A DNA stretch of 64,000 nucleotides from Buddleja alternifolia (GCA_019426215.1 CM033392.1:40540666-40604665), one strand, 5' to 3'; shown: positions 38,061 to 48,566, counted from the first letter of the stretch. Notes: a model not told the origin generated them from the sequence alone. Made by a program: numbers and translations.

Positions 38061-38823
38061 GGGAAAATTTATCGTCCCTCACTTATACCCCAATTTTGGT
38101 TTTGGTCCCCCAGATATCGTACTCATCTAATTGACTCCTAACTTATCTCAATTTCATCAATTTTGGTCCCTCCGTCAACTCCTCCGTCCAATAGTTAATG
38201 GAGGTCCAATTTTCCCTTTAAAAAGTCGAATTTTAGTTTGTTTTTTTTCTTTAAAATTAGAATGTACCCCCGAAAATTCCATTTTCCCCAACACCTAAAC
38301 ACAAAAAATGAGCTACTCATCATCTTCAACCTCAAATTTTCATTCTCATTTGCACTTTTACTTGGATTGGTTGCACTTTCAGTTGAATTGGTTTGTGAAA
38401 CACCATTTGTTCTCTTCCTCTTGCCACAAGTACTTTGGTTGTGCCCTTGCCCACACATTTTCTACATTTTAGTTGGCTTTTCAGTAATATGTTAGTGTTG
38501 GCCATGAATTATTGTAAGAAGAACAAGAATTTGAGGTTGAAGATGATGAATAGCTCATTTTTGTGTTTAGGTATTGGAAAAAATGAGATTTTTTACGGGG
38601 TAAAATCTAATTTAAAAAAAAAACTGAAATTCAACTTTTTGGCGCCAAAATCGTGCTTTTTGGAGGGAATTGGTTCTCTATTAACTATTTGACAGAGGAG
38701 TTGACAGAGGGACCAAAAGTGACGAAATCGAGATAACTTATGGGTCAATTAGATGAGTGCGATATCTGGGGGACCAAAACCAAAATTAGGGTATAAGTGA
38801 GGGACGAAAAATGAAATTTTTCC
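38061..38823. mobile_element. Non-autonomous fold-back MULE-like element
   Basis: Starts GGGAAAATTTATCGTCCCTC and ends with the inverted equivalent, finishing TTTTTCC. The inverted arms are about 300 bases each (38,061-38,360 and 38,520-38,823), so the element folds nearly end to end. It is flanked by ATATTATTAA (38,051-38,060) and ATACTATTAA (38,824-38,833), a 10-base duplication with one change, close to the 9-10 bp typical of Mutator-like elements. On the minus strand about 38,395-38,458 encodes CGQGHNQSTC, like the C-terminal zinc knuckle of plant MULE transposases. No transposase is encoded. Confidence 0.75.
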
Positions 38824-39479
38824 ATACTATTAATGTAAAAGATGCACAATTATGATAATTAAACTTATCCAAAGTTTTATTGTTCTCAAAGATTTTTACA
38901 AATTTCCATGATCTCTTTAAAATCGAAATCGAAATTTTGAATATCCCTAGAATTTTAATCAAAATTTTCGTAAATTTACTACCCCGATATCGACACCGAT
39001 ACCGAGATTTTGACCTTGCTAACATTAATACTTTAACAATAAGATTTTTAGACCAAATGAAATTTAGGATTAATCTAAAGGAATTTTCTTTAGGAGTTTA
39101 GAGTTATATTGTTATAAATTTATTATGGTGGTGATATTCTGATATTTTTTTCATTCTCCAAACATTATTTAGTGAAATTTAACTTTTTTAATTCAAAAGT
39201 GGAGGGTATTGTTGTCTTTAACTAGTAAATGTGATGCAAAAATTAAAGGAGGCGAGGTCCATGACAATATACCAAAGACAAGAATTGTGAATGTCAAATG
39301 TCCAAAATTCAGTGAAGGTCGATGCAATTATCCCGTCCTTTATACTTGTTTGTGCCTCTCCTGATATATATTAAATAAAAACATGTCTCAGAAACATGAC
39401 CTGCCCCAGCCCATTACCGATGTGTTGTTTACCATTTATGAATCTTCTTTTTATTACTCAATTTCTTAATTCAAAGTGA

Positions 39480-39670
39480 AGGGAATACCCTAAATGGCTA
39501 AATATCTAGCCCGACAAACTCGGGTTGATAGTCATAATCTTAAACCATAAATACTCTATCTAGCTCTATAAAAGAGGGGGGAACCACAACTTGTGGCAGC
39601 CTGGATTCGAACTCAGGACCTCTCACATATAGTAGAAGATAGATACCATTTGACCAACAGGTCTTGGGTT
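39480..39670 (-). mobile_element. tRNA-derived SINE-like element
   Basis: On the minus strand there is an A-box-like TGGTCAAATGGT (39,645-39,656) and a B box GAGTTCGAATCC (39,603-39,614), spaced about 31 bases apart as in RNA polymerase III promoters of tRNA genes. The sequence around them does not fold as a clean tRNA cloverleaf and continues into about 110 bases of unrelated tail. That is the build of a plant SINE. Exact ends are not certain. Confidence 0.6.
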
Positions 39671-40600
39671 TGCTCAATTTCTGTAGTGTACGATAATAGT
39701 TGTAAATTGTAATCATGCTACTACAAAATCATAAATGTTCAAATTTTTAACTACATTAATAGGTGATTATTACAATAAATTAGAAATTTTGAAGAAGATT
39801 GAGTTGGATTCAATCTGGAACCAAGTTGGGCTCAACATGAAATCAAGTTGGCCCCAAGTTCCCATTAGAACTAATTGGAACCAACTCAATTTGACTCAAA
39901 GAAAAATTCCAAGGACCTAAACCTGACCCAAAATTAATTGGGTCGGGTTGGAACCATGTGTTGATAACCTTTTTGCCACCTCTAGACTACTAAATAGCAT
40001 ATAAATGAGATACAATAGGTTTTGATACCATGAATTTAAAATTTTCCGTTTTTGGATTACTCCATGTATCCCAAGTCCTGAGCTATCTCAAGAGCGATGT
40101 AAACTTTGGAAGTAAGTACTCTTTTACTCTTTAGCCAAAGTCCGAAGTTTTACTTTCTGAAAGATAATTTCAATGGTGTTATCTTTTTCGCGAAATAAGT
40201 TTGCCAATAAACCCGAACCCCCAGGCCTCAACACAAATCATTTAGATGATAGGTACATGATTAAAAGGACCACTACGCCGGATTGATCATCGAACGGTTG
40301 GAATCTCGAAAAGCCAATGATCATACGCATTGTCCAATAAACATCTTCATTGAGGTTCATTTGATGCTACCCAGTTTGGTTGTACCAAACTTTCACCAGA
40401 TTTTGACACGTAGCACCTGTTAATCATAGTCTTTGCATTTTGGTCCTCAAACTTTTGAGAGAGGTAACCTTTAATCCCTTGACTTCTAACTTTAAATATT
40501 TTGGTCCTTAATAAAACATTTTTCCAAATTAAAATCCTTTATGAGCTTTTAAATAAATCGGGCCCAATATGCTTCCGAAATAAAATTAGTTTTACATAAA
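39671..40600. other. Intergenic sequence without recognisable gene
   Basis: AT-rich, with short open frames that lack coding character. A TTTTGGTCCTC-containing stretch near 40,438 and its near-repeat TTTTGGTCCTT near 40,500 suggest an old element end. Confidence 0.4.
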
Positions 40601-41019
40601 TTTATACCTTTTTTTTACCGCCTTATCGCTGGGTATTCCAAGTCCTCAGTTTTACGGACTCTTCCAACTACACAACCGCAGCTGATGGTTCGCAGTCCTT
40701 GGCTCCTTCAGCGATATACAGCACAACCCAATTTTATTTCCTACCTCTGGGTGTAAAAGGTATAAACCGATATAATTTTAATTGACATTTTGGACAACAA
40801 GTTGGACAAAAGCCATTATTTTTATTGACAAAATACAAATTAAAATTACATAATATTATTCTACTCCGCTATTGGAGGAGAAAACCTTGAGAGGACTACT
40901 ATTGAGGAAATCCCCATACACTCGTAAATTAAAACTATAGAAGAAAGATTACAAATTTTCTATGAATATTTGTATTATGAAAGAGTTGGAGAAATTTTCT
41001 GATGATCTCCATCTGCTTC

Positions 41020-41100
41020 AGAACTCCCTTCTTATAGACTTGTTGTTCGGAATCCAAATACGGATTCCAAACTTACATAATTTTCTTGACATCATTGCTT
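41020..41100 (-). promoter_or_regulatory. Candidate pregenomic-RNA promoter of the pararetrovirus
   Basis: On the minus strand a TATA box TCTATAAGAAGG (about 41,028-41,039) has upstream of it a CRE/as-1-like TGATGTCA (41,087-41,094) and an inverted GGAATCC repeat at about 41,049-41,068. It sits downstream of the last viral ORF, where pararetroviruses carry the promoter of their genome-length RNA. Activity cannot be judged from sequence. Confidence 0.5.
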
Positions 41101-41278
41101 TGCTGTCAAGATTTCTTTATTAATGCGCGTGGGTCCCCGTTCTAACCTCCTTGTCGGCCACGCTTGTTTCTTTTACAACTGGTTTCTTTATTCAGCTGTT
41201 TCCTACCTAATCAATCACATGATTGATTCCTTTTTCTTATTGCGCCTGACTATTCAGGCCTTTTTCGTTAACATAATT

Positions 41279-42102
41279 TTACCTGGGTTTGTGAAAACCC
41301 TTTGGGTAAAATGTTTTTCTTTTCCCCTTATCTTTATCGGATTCGGGTTTCATCTTGGTAACCCGTATTTTTGTACCAAATAAGGGTTTTTCTTGGAACT
41401 CAGAACTTGAACATTCCTGGTTGTGCCAAAGATCAACATGCATCATGTTGCAGGCCTTCTTCTTGGTAGATTCAGTTGCTGGTAACTTATTTTCCCAGAT
41501 GATTGTCCTTTTTTGCTCAAAGACCTTCTCTGCGAAATCTGTACTTTTTCCTGTCATGGAATTTAACAAGAATGACCCATTCACAGAATTTGTGAAAATC
41601 TTGAATGGATATTTGACTTTGTCCATCTCTGTAAGACAGGCCCATATACCACATGCTCTTCTGGTGGAAATATCATCTTCATTGATAGAACTGACCAAAG
41701 GAGCTTCTCCTGTGGCGACCTGAATTCGATTATAGGCCATCATGTCTGGTCTCTGTAACTTCATAAAATGAAATGCTGGATGAGACCCTTTTCCTATAAT
41801 TTCTAGAGCTGCTAAAATAAATTTCCAACTCCAGGATATCACCCCTTTTGAGGTGAGGGTTGTTTTGCCATGAATCGTACACGGCTCCTGTAATCGAATT
41901 CGAAAGTTTGGATATCTCCGGAAAACTTGGTGACATAGTATGTATTGAAGCAATTGCCCCAAAGTCATACCATTCTCAAACTTCGTCGGGATTTGATCCT
42001 TCTTTCATCCAAATCCTAGGATATTTCCCTGATATTTCTATCAAGGATCTATTAGGATTTATTCCTTTTCTTGAGATTAATTTTTCCCAAGAGCGCTGAT
42101 AA
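41279..42102 (-). pseudogene. 3' ORF of the pararetrovirus, downstream part (function unknown)
   Basis: Minus-strand open frame of 229 codons at 41,279-41,968 preceded by coding sequence in another frame up to 42,102. It has no motif I recognise. The C-terminal end is basic (KDKGKRKTFYPKG). It sits after RT and before the promoter, the place of the transactivator/inclusion-body gene in many Caulimoviridae, but no similarity to that protein is visible by eye. The upstream part lies beyond the solo LTR at 43,586-43,818, and the reading frame matches on both sides of the insertion. A frame change near 41,740-41,960 marks it as broken. Confidence 0.5.
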
Positions 42103-42108
42103 CCCTGC
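42103..42108 (+). repeat. Left target-site duplication of the solo LTR (CCCTGC)
   Basis: CCCTGC here and again at 43,580-43,585 flank the LTR at 42,109-43,579. Gypsy integrases usually make 5 bp, so one of the six bases may match by chance. Confidence 0.75.
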
Positions 42109-43579
42109 TGATAAGTCCATATTTTACAGTATTTTATGCCCCATTGTAATATGATTTGATCGTTACTTTGATCATTTTTTATCCCTCATAATGCTTTGAT
42201 TGGTATATATTTTGTTTTGTAGGATAAAAGTTGATTTACTCATGAAAGACGAGAAAAGAGATCCAAATTGAGCTTGAAATTGAAGAAAGAAACAAAAGAA
42301 GATAGTTGACGAAAGATTTTACACAATGCTCATATATAAATGAGGTTTTCGTCCTCTTACAGGCCGAATCATACTAATGTTTCTTCTTCAATATTGTAGA
42401 TCTATTTCTTCGCTTCGCGTAGCAACTTGAATCAACTCAATCCGACATTTGTAGAGAGAGTTGTGATCAAAATACGAAAGCTGCGAATTTCACGTTAGAA
42501 GACCGCGGTCCAGGACCGCGGTCCGAAAATGCAGTGCCAAATTAGACCGCGGTCCAAGACCGCGGTCCACTTTCCCGAGCCCTATTTTTTATATCCGCCG
42601 TTTTTGGTCTTTATAACACATTCTTCACTTGCCTAAAGGTTGAAAATGCTCTAAAACACCAAGGGGAAGCCATGGGAAGTCCTAAGGAAGCTTGAAGAGT
42701 CATCATCATCATCATTTTCATCATCAAAGCTTGGATTCAAACTTTGTAATAGGGAGTAATTCAACTCTTTCTCTTTGATTTGTGTATCAACCATGTCTTA
42801 TAGAATTGTTGAATCACTTGTTGTTGTAAGTATGAGCTAAGCATCTTTGTGATTGGGTTATGTGAATACTTTGTGATGTTTTGTGTTGAATGAATCATTA
42901 ATTTCCGGATTTATTACATTCTTGTTACATGTTTGATTTTGTGCTTAATGCTTGCATATGCTTGATCACCATGTGTTTGATAAAATGCTTTGTCTTGAGA
43001 CCGAGAGGAGATAGATAAAGGGAGATCGAAAAATCAAACATCATAACGTAACAATTGACTAGAGATAGAATCGATTGCGTTGTGTGGCTTTTTGTGATAA
43101 GATGACCCGATTGAATGTAGGATATTCGTAAACAAGGAATTCCTTTGAACCTAAATGCATGTTAGTTAATTCAATCTTCACTATAGAGATATAGGAAGTT
43201 GTTAACTAGTATAGGCTTGTTATTTCAAGAGATTGAATAATAAATACATTAGGGGGTTTCGTCATAACAAGAACGTTCTAAGAATCCGGATAATTGAGAG
43301 TTCATGAACATAGAATAGAACATAGTAGGATCATAACCCAATCACCTCTTTCCATTCGATTTATTATCTTGTTTATCACATAGTTGTCTTTGATTATTTT
43401 CATAGTATAATCAACCATCATCTTATAATTTGATTTAGCTTAGAGTTAGATAATATAGCAATTACGAGCATTGAATCCAATTGTCCCTGTGGAGACGATA
43501 CACCCCGGGCTAAATAGTCCACTTTATTACTTTGCACGACCTAGTATACTTGCTAGAATTTCGCGTGTCAAGTTTTTGA
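42109..43579 (+). mobile_element. Solo LTR of a Tat/Athila-type gypsy element inside the virus
   Basis: Starts TGATAAGTCCATATTTTAC, a familiar start for large plant gypsy LTRs, and near its end has TTGTCCCTGTGGAGACGATAC and ACTTTGCACGACC, typical of those LTR ends. No internal region or second LTR is present, and short direct repeats flank it, so it is a solo LTR left by recombination. It includes four copies of GACCGCGGTCC at 42,501-42,568. It splits the 3' viral ORF. Confidence 0.8.
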
Positions 43580-43585
43580 CCCTGC

Positions 43586-43818
43586 CAAGGTAAATTAATT
43601 GGGTTAGTAAGATTAATCTCTCCCTCTTTAACCCCAGAGGTGGTGGGTTGACTTGAACTAGTAGGAGCTTGCGCTTCCTTTCGTTCAACCTTTTCCATTT
43701 CCTCAGAATCTGAGAATGGACTTGTGCAAGTGGTATTTAAATCCACTGCTCCGTGTATAGAGCCCCGTTCTCTAAACGCAGGTGTAGAGTCCTGCTCTCT
43801 CAATTCTTGAGTCATCAC
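43586..43818 (-). pseudogene. 3' ORF of the pararetrovirus, upstream part
   Basis: A minus-strand frame starting with an ATG at 43,815 that overlaps the RT stop codon (TGATGA). It is rich in Ser, Thr, Glu and Gln (TSSSQPTTSGVKEGE) and looks disordered. It runs without a stop into the solo LTR boundary at 43,585, and the same frame continues on the far side at 42,102. Function unknown. Confidence 0.55.
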
Positions 43819-44210
43819 TGATATATCTGGGGTGTATTAGCTAATCCCATTGGATGAACATTCCAGATATACTGACCTTGTGGAGTAGAAAATGCCGTAT
43901 ATTTTCTGGACTTCTTTTCCATTCTAATCTGATAGAAACCAGATTTGCAATCAAATTTCGGAAACACTTTGGCATCTTTAATGCACTCAATTAAGTGTTC
44001 TCTGCTTGGGATATTGTAACCATCAAATTTCAGTATCTTATTGATACCTTGATAATTGATTACTAATCTTGCTTTTCCTCTTTTTACCTCACCATGGTTT
44101 CTTACTAGAAATCCAAGGCTACTATAAGCAGAGACTTCAGGTTCTATGAGTTTAAGATCGATATGCTCTTTTATTATTGTTTGCATATTCTTCTTATCCT
44201 CCATGTTCAT
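43815..44210 (-). pseudogene. Pararetrovirus reverse transcriptase, truncated before the YxDD box
   Basis: The 131 codons show the N-terminal half of a caulimovirid RT: VSAYSSLGFLVRNHGEVKRG, KARLVINYQGIN, FDCKSGFYQIRM and FSTPQGQYIWNVHPMGL. The frame ends at NTPQIYQ, just where the palm continues towards the catalytic YxDD box. No YxDD box or RNase H follows, so about a kilobase of the family's usual gene is deleted here. RT turns the pregenomic RNA into DNA; this copy is inactive. Confidence 0.88.
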
Positions 44211-44424
44211 CTGGATTGGCTTGTATCGAACATACTCGTACTTGCATTGTTCTTTTATTTTAGAGTAGCTTCGATCTTATTTTTATCCCACCAGGCCAAA
44301 GGATTCTCGTTAAAGTTCCTTTGAATTAGTCGCTTAACATTTTCGAGAGAAAGTAAACTTTCTTCATCAATGTTATTCATGGACCTGTTCTGTAATTCCT
44401 TCTTAAGAAGTTTTATTTCTTCTT

Positions 44425-45015
44425 TCAATTCTCATAACAGTTTTCGTCCGCACTTTCATTTAGACTGTGTAGTCTAAAAGACAAAAGAGCTTTTCCAAAT
44501 TTCCGTTTATCCTTCATTTTAGGATGGGTTAATTTGGAATCAGGATTAAATTCACCACGTTTGCTGCGAAAATTAATAGGCATAATCCTATTAAAGGCTT
44601 TTGCTTGCCGCAAAACTCGTATTTCACTACCACAAGTAGTAGTAAAGGTCAACAAATTTATGTTGTTATCTTGCACATATTTTGCGAAAGTTTAGATAAA
44701 ATTATTACCTAACAAAATATCTGCTCCAGTATCATGAAAATATATGGGTGGCATTTTTACCTTGAACCAAGGTGTACCAAATGCTCCTCCAATCATGATA
44801 TGCGCCTCTCGGATTCCCTTATTGAGAATGAGGATTTTCTGAGAGAAATCTCTTCCTGCAATAATGGGTAAAGCCTCCATAGCATTGCTAGGGAAAATAC
44901 CTGGTTTTGATGTACAAATCCCTGATCCAGAATCAATATAAGCTGCAAAGTATTCTGACTTATATTGTTCATATAACATACCAACAGATATGTATATAGA
45001 AAAAGGACTAGTCAT
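44425..45015 (-). pseudogene. Pararetrovirus aspartic protease region
   Basis: The frame begins with an ATG that directly follows the stop of the preceding ORF (TAAATG). The active-site loop reads AYIDSGSGICT, close to the usual IDTGA/S motif, and a second GRDFSQ segment and a HDTGADILLGNNF end follow. One in-frame stop at 44,692-44,694 interrupts it before a basic linker (to 44,425) leading to RT. In related viruses this protease releases the capsid and RT from the polyprotein. Confidence 0.8.
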
Positions 45016-46027
45016 TTATTCAACTTGAATAACATGCCCATCCAGGCTAAACTCCATCTTTTTTCCTTTTCTTCCCCAAAGTTTATGTTCCTCAAGAAAA
45101 CTTAATCCCAGAATAACCATTCCTGGGTCCCATCCTGCAATTCCCGTAACAAATACTTCATAGCCTGTTATTTCTAGCATACCTTCATATTTGTTAACAG
45201 CAGATTGCTGCAAGTGATATAGATCATCACAAGGAAAGTAATTATCTTTCTCTATAATATCAAATATAACTTGTACGTCTTTCCATCCTGCCGGGCATTT
45301 AATTTTTACATTATCTACCCGAATAGCCTGAGGAGTTGGATTCTCGATTAATTCTTTTCCTTTCAAACTCCTAATCTTTTCTTCTGAAAAGGACATCCTG
45401 CTATTAAGATCTGTTCTAGAACTCGTTGAACGGTCTAGAACTGGATGGTCTCCGATTAAGATATCCACACCGCCAATCCTTGGTATTTGAATCGGATCGG
45501 GTGCCATTACCTTAGCAAATTCCTTGAAAATTCTTGGAATTTCAATAGATTCTTTCCGGATAAACAAAAGTGCATAAGCAATTCTATATGTAATAGAATA
45601 TGGTCTATTCTCTTCTTTCATCAGATCCGTTCTTTTGAAATCTTGATGAAGGGGTTAAGACTCGGCTGAAATCTTGGTCCGCTAGGTTATATGCAATTCT
45701 TGGATGAATATCAAATATAAGTTTTCCTGCATATAAATTTCCTACCATTGTACCAAGACAACCATCTCTTAGCTTGTTAATTCTCTTATCTATCATGGAC
45801 AAATGTAATGGCGAATTAACACCTTCTTTGAAAGTAGCTTTAATCACTACTTCAATGGTTCCTATATGGATCCATTTCATAGTAAGGGCTTCTTCCTCTT
45901 TTAGCTTGCTCAATTCTTCCAGAATTTCTTCTCTCGGAATGAGTTGCATATCCATCACATTACCAGTTAATTCCATAGGGATTGCAAATTCCCAAGAACT
46001 TACTTTGTATCTGATGTTATGTCGCAT
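45016..46027 (-). pseudogene. Pararetrovirus movement protein
   Basis: Two overlapping minus-strand frames, 46,027-45,605 and 45,621-45,016. The first carries the core shared by caulimovirid movement proteins (MKWIHIGTIEVVIKATF, RDGCLGTMVGNLYAGK); the second starts with YSITYRIAYALLF and a long C-terminal extension, ending at TAA next to the protease ATG. The frame change near 45,615 breaks the gene. Movement proteins form tubules through plasmodesmata. Here it lies downstream of the coat protein, the reverse of the badnavirus/tungrovirus order. Confidence 0.82.
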
Positions 46028-46292
46028 TTGATTTAATCCTATTTAATTTAGGATTCTGCTAACTCCGCTGACTCTAAACCCATCGTATTTACGAATGTTA
46101 GAGTCTTGCCTCATGATCTTTTCCATGGTTTTATCTGATATAGATGCCTTGGAAAAGAAACCAGCTAGGCTATCTGTTGTTTGAAGCCTATCTCCTTCAT
46201 GGAGTATTCCATTAGAAAGAATTATTTCTTTCTTGGAATATAGAACGATTATTCATACTCTCGATCCATCCTTCTAAAGTATGAATATTATC

Positions 46293-46529
46293 TTACCAGA
46301 TTTGAATCGTGGTCTCATGCTCGATTATCTTTCTTAAGTGAAGAGTTGTTTCACCTAATAATTGGATAGTAGATTCATAATGTTGAATTATGATTCTGCT
46401 TTTTTCTATTTTTTCTCTGAAGTCAGAGATAACGGTTCTAAGTTGTGGAACTGTATACATAGGAATTCTAGGCATATTCCTTTTCCTGAAATTATTATTC
46501 CGATTGAGTTGCTGTTTCATCAGAATCAC
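46293..46529 (-). pseudogene. Coiled-coil stretch between coat and movement proteins
   Basis: A 78-codon minus-strand frame with long heptad-like hydrophobic spacing (VISDFREKIEKSRIIIQHYE) and no Cys motif. It follows the acidic tail of the coat protein. It may be the N-terminal part of the movement protein ORF or a separate small protein; decay hides which. Confidence 0.4.
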
Positions 46530-46559
46530 TTTCTATTTCTTCCTCGTAGACACTTTCGT

Positions 46560-47594
46560 CCGAGGGGATGTTTTCGAATTGGTAAACTGGTACCAAATCT
46601 CCATAAAAAACTGCATCCAGTATGTCTGCAGTGGCTTCAAATTTCTTTAAATTACATGTCCAGCAATTACAATCTTTGAAACTTTTATTTGTACGGGTGT
46701 GAGCCCTTCTGAAAGTTCGTCTTATGGGATTCTTTCAATCGTATTTCCAAGATCCTTGGGAAGACACCCTAGTTGGTCCTGATCTTTGGTCAGATTTATA
46801 AGATCGGGCTTTTGATTTGGACCACCAAGACTTGCGTCTGAAAGAAGATCGCCTTTTGCTACTAATGTTATCAGGGTGAACCAAGTGCTTTCTCTTTTTT
46901 CTCTGCTCAATTGACTCTCCAATTATTGTTGGAAAATCATTATTATCACAACAAAGAGGGGTTTTTTCATTCTTCCTCTTAGTTTTTTCATGTTCTTTTG
47001 AACAGCGGCTTGTTGACACCATTCTTTTAGTTTGTCTTTTAAGAAATACATTCGTCTGACTACTGTATCAACCTGCCCTTCCGGGACCTTGTAAGAATGT
47101 ATTAACATTTCTCTCCAAGGGCTACAAATTTTTGCAAAGAACATAGGTGCAGCAATTTCTGCACTAATATTCGCATGAAAGAAATATTTTCAAAACCAAT
47201 AGATATATTCATCAATGGCACAAATATTTCTTAATTCAAGACCATAGAGTGCCTGTGTATACTCTCTAGTTCTTTCTGCATTATTTTCACCGAAGTATCC
47301 ATCTCCGATAAAATTTAATTTGGTTATCCTTCCGAATCTATCTGCAATAGTGCTTTTAGATTCTCCGGCTAAAACCTCTTGCTTAGACTCTGCTGGAGTT
47401 CGTTCCCAACCGACCTTAACAGATCCTTCTAAGCTTAACTCCATTAATCTAATGAAGTTTTCTTTATCTAGTTCCAGTGTAGTAGCGGCTATTTTCATAG
47501 AGGCTACCCATTCATCGATTAATTTTTCGATGTTTCTGAAATCTATTACATCCAAATTTAGGATAGTACCGTATGGATTCAAGGATTGTGACAT
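46560..47594 (-). pseudogene. Pararetrovirus coat protein
   Basis: An ATG at 47,594 opens the core (ELSLEGSVKVGWERTPAES and LRNICAIDEYIYWF). A TGA at 47,190 interrupts it, and the same frame resumes to 46,923 with AKICSPWREMLIHSYKVPEG and RRMYFLKDKLKEWC. A Lys/Arg-rich region follows (KRRSSFRRKSWWSKSK, 46,735-46,870, other frame), then a Cys-rich CNCWTC at about 46,655, the remains of the CCHC zinc finger, and an acidic tail (EEEIESDSDE). This order is the standard build of caulimovirid coat proteins, which package the DNA genome. At least two lesions make it a pseudogene. Confidence 0.82.
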
Positions 47595-47755
47595 AGTCCT
47601 TGCCCAAGGTGTATTTTTTGGTACCCTATTTGGATTTCTTGCGTGATTTGCTCTAAACGTTACCCTCTAAGAGCGGGTTCTGCGTTTGTATGCAAATCTC
47701 CACTTTCTTGCATCAGTTCATCCGGTGGATGATTATTAGATGATGAACTTTCTCC

Positions 47756-48146
47756 CTACGCTGGGAATCCCAGTGCTAGCTCATTGGTTTTTATATTAGC
47801 TTGGTCCACAGCATTTAATTGTGAAAAAGACTCAACTAATTCTTGGAGATCAGAAGGATCTACTCTTGATATATCCATATTAGTTAATACTTCTAAAGAT
47901 ATCAATAAGTAGTTCATCATGTGTTTTAGGCTTTGGAATTTCCTTAGCCTTTCCCTTCTGGTGTAGAAGAGGTACTCTTCCAAGTGCATCACCGATCCTA
48001 TCCTTTTTTGGTTTGGATGTACCAGTTATACCTTGTCTGTTTTTCAGATCTATGACTTCTATCTTTAGATCCGAGATGGATCTTTGTAGATCTGGAATGA
48101 TCTTGAGGGTTTCCTCAAGTTTGTGGTTCAAGTTTTCGATTTTCAT
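47756..48146 (-). pseudogene. Pararetrovirus second ORF (coiled-coil protein)
   Basis: An ATG at 48,146 opens 88 codons with a coiled-coil-like start (NHKLEETLKIIPDLQRSISD), then a basic linker (KPKKDR). The frame stops at 47,880 while a second frame continues with DPSDLQELVESFSQLNAVDQ to 47,756, so there is a frameshift near 47,900. Position and character resemble the small virion-associated, coiled-coil proteins encoded ahead of the coat protein in several genera. Exact equivalence is uncertain. Confidence 0.6.
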
Positions 48147-48257
48147 AGGTAGATGTTCTAGCCTATGTCCGTAATCTTGAACTGTCCTTTGGATTGCTCT
48201 AAGATCTTTAGAAATCTTAGATGTATCCGGCTCAATTTCTTTCTAATTCATAATGAA

Positions 48258-48566
48258 TTAAAATGAAGTGTTACCTTTATTTGTTTTTCCCGGCCATTTG
48301 CCTTGGATTTTTGCGAGTTGTAGATCACTCGCTACATTTCCTTTGAATTTATCATTCATCGATAACTGCCTTTCATAGTATCTTATCGATGTTGGTAAAT
48401 CTACTGCCGGAGTTTCTGTTTGTGCTCTGGCAATCTCGTGTTTGATTTCATACGAAATCCTTTTGACTTTACTGATTAATTTATCAATCCGTTTTTCTCG
48501 CTGTTTTTCCAGAATCTGGAAATACTCTTGATTTTCTTCATAAATCGAACTACTGTTCGGTTCCAT
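48258..48566 (-). pseudogene. Pararetrovirus first ORF
   Basis: The ATG at 48,566 is the first after the primer site and opens 102 codons, highly charged and predicted helical (ENQEYFQILEKQREKRIDKL), with KIQGKWPGKTNKG near the end. Small charged first ORFs occur in badnaviruses and tungroviruses. No lesion is seen in this ORF, but its product has no clear motif. Confidence 0.55.

Noticed and set aside
37523..39101. Pairs of open frames on both sides of the MULE with similar Ile/Phe-rich products
   Set aside because: They arise from GAAATTT-type low-complexity sequence read in several frames and have no conserved motif.
39590..39665. Possible tRNA gene (A and B boxes present)
   Set aside because: The flanks do not pair as acceptor or anticodon stems and there is a long non-tRNA tail, so a SINE fits better.
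44793..44984. Second open frame over the viral protease
   Set aside because: It is a shadow of the protease frame, which carries the conserved active-site motifs.
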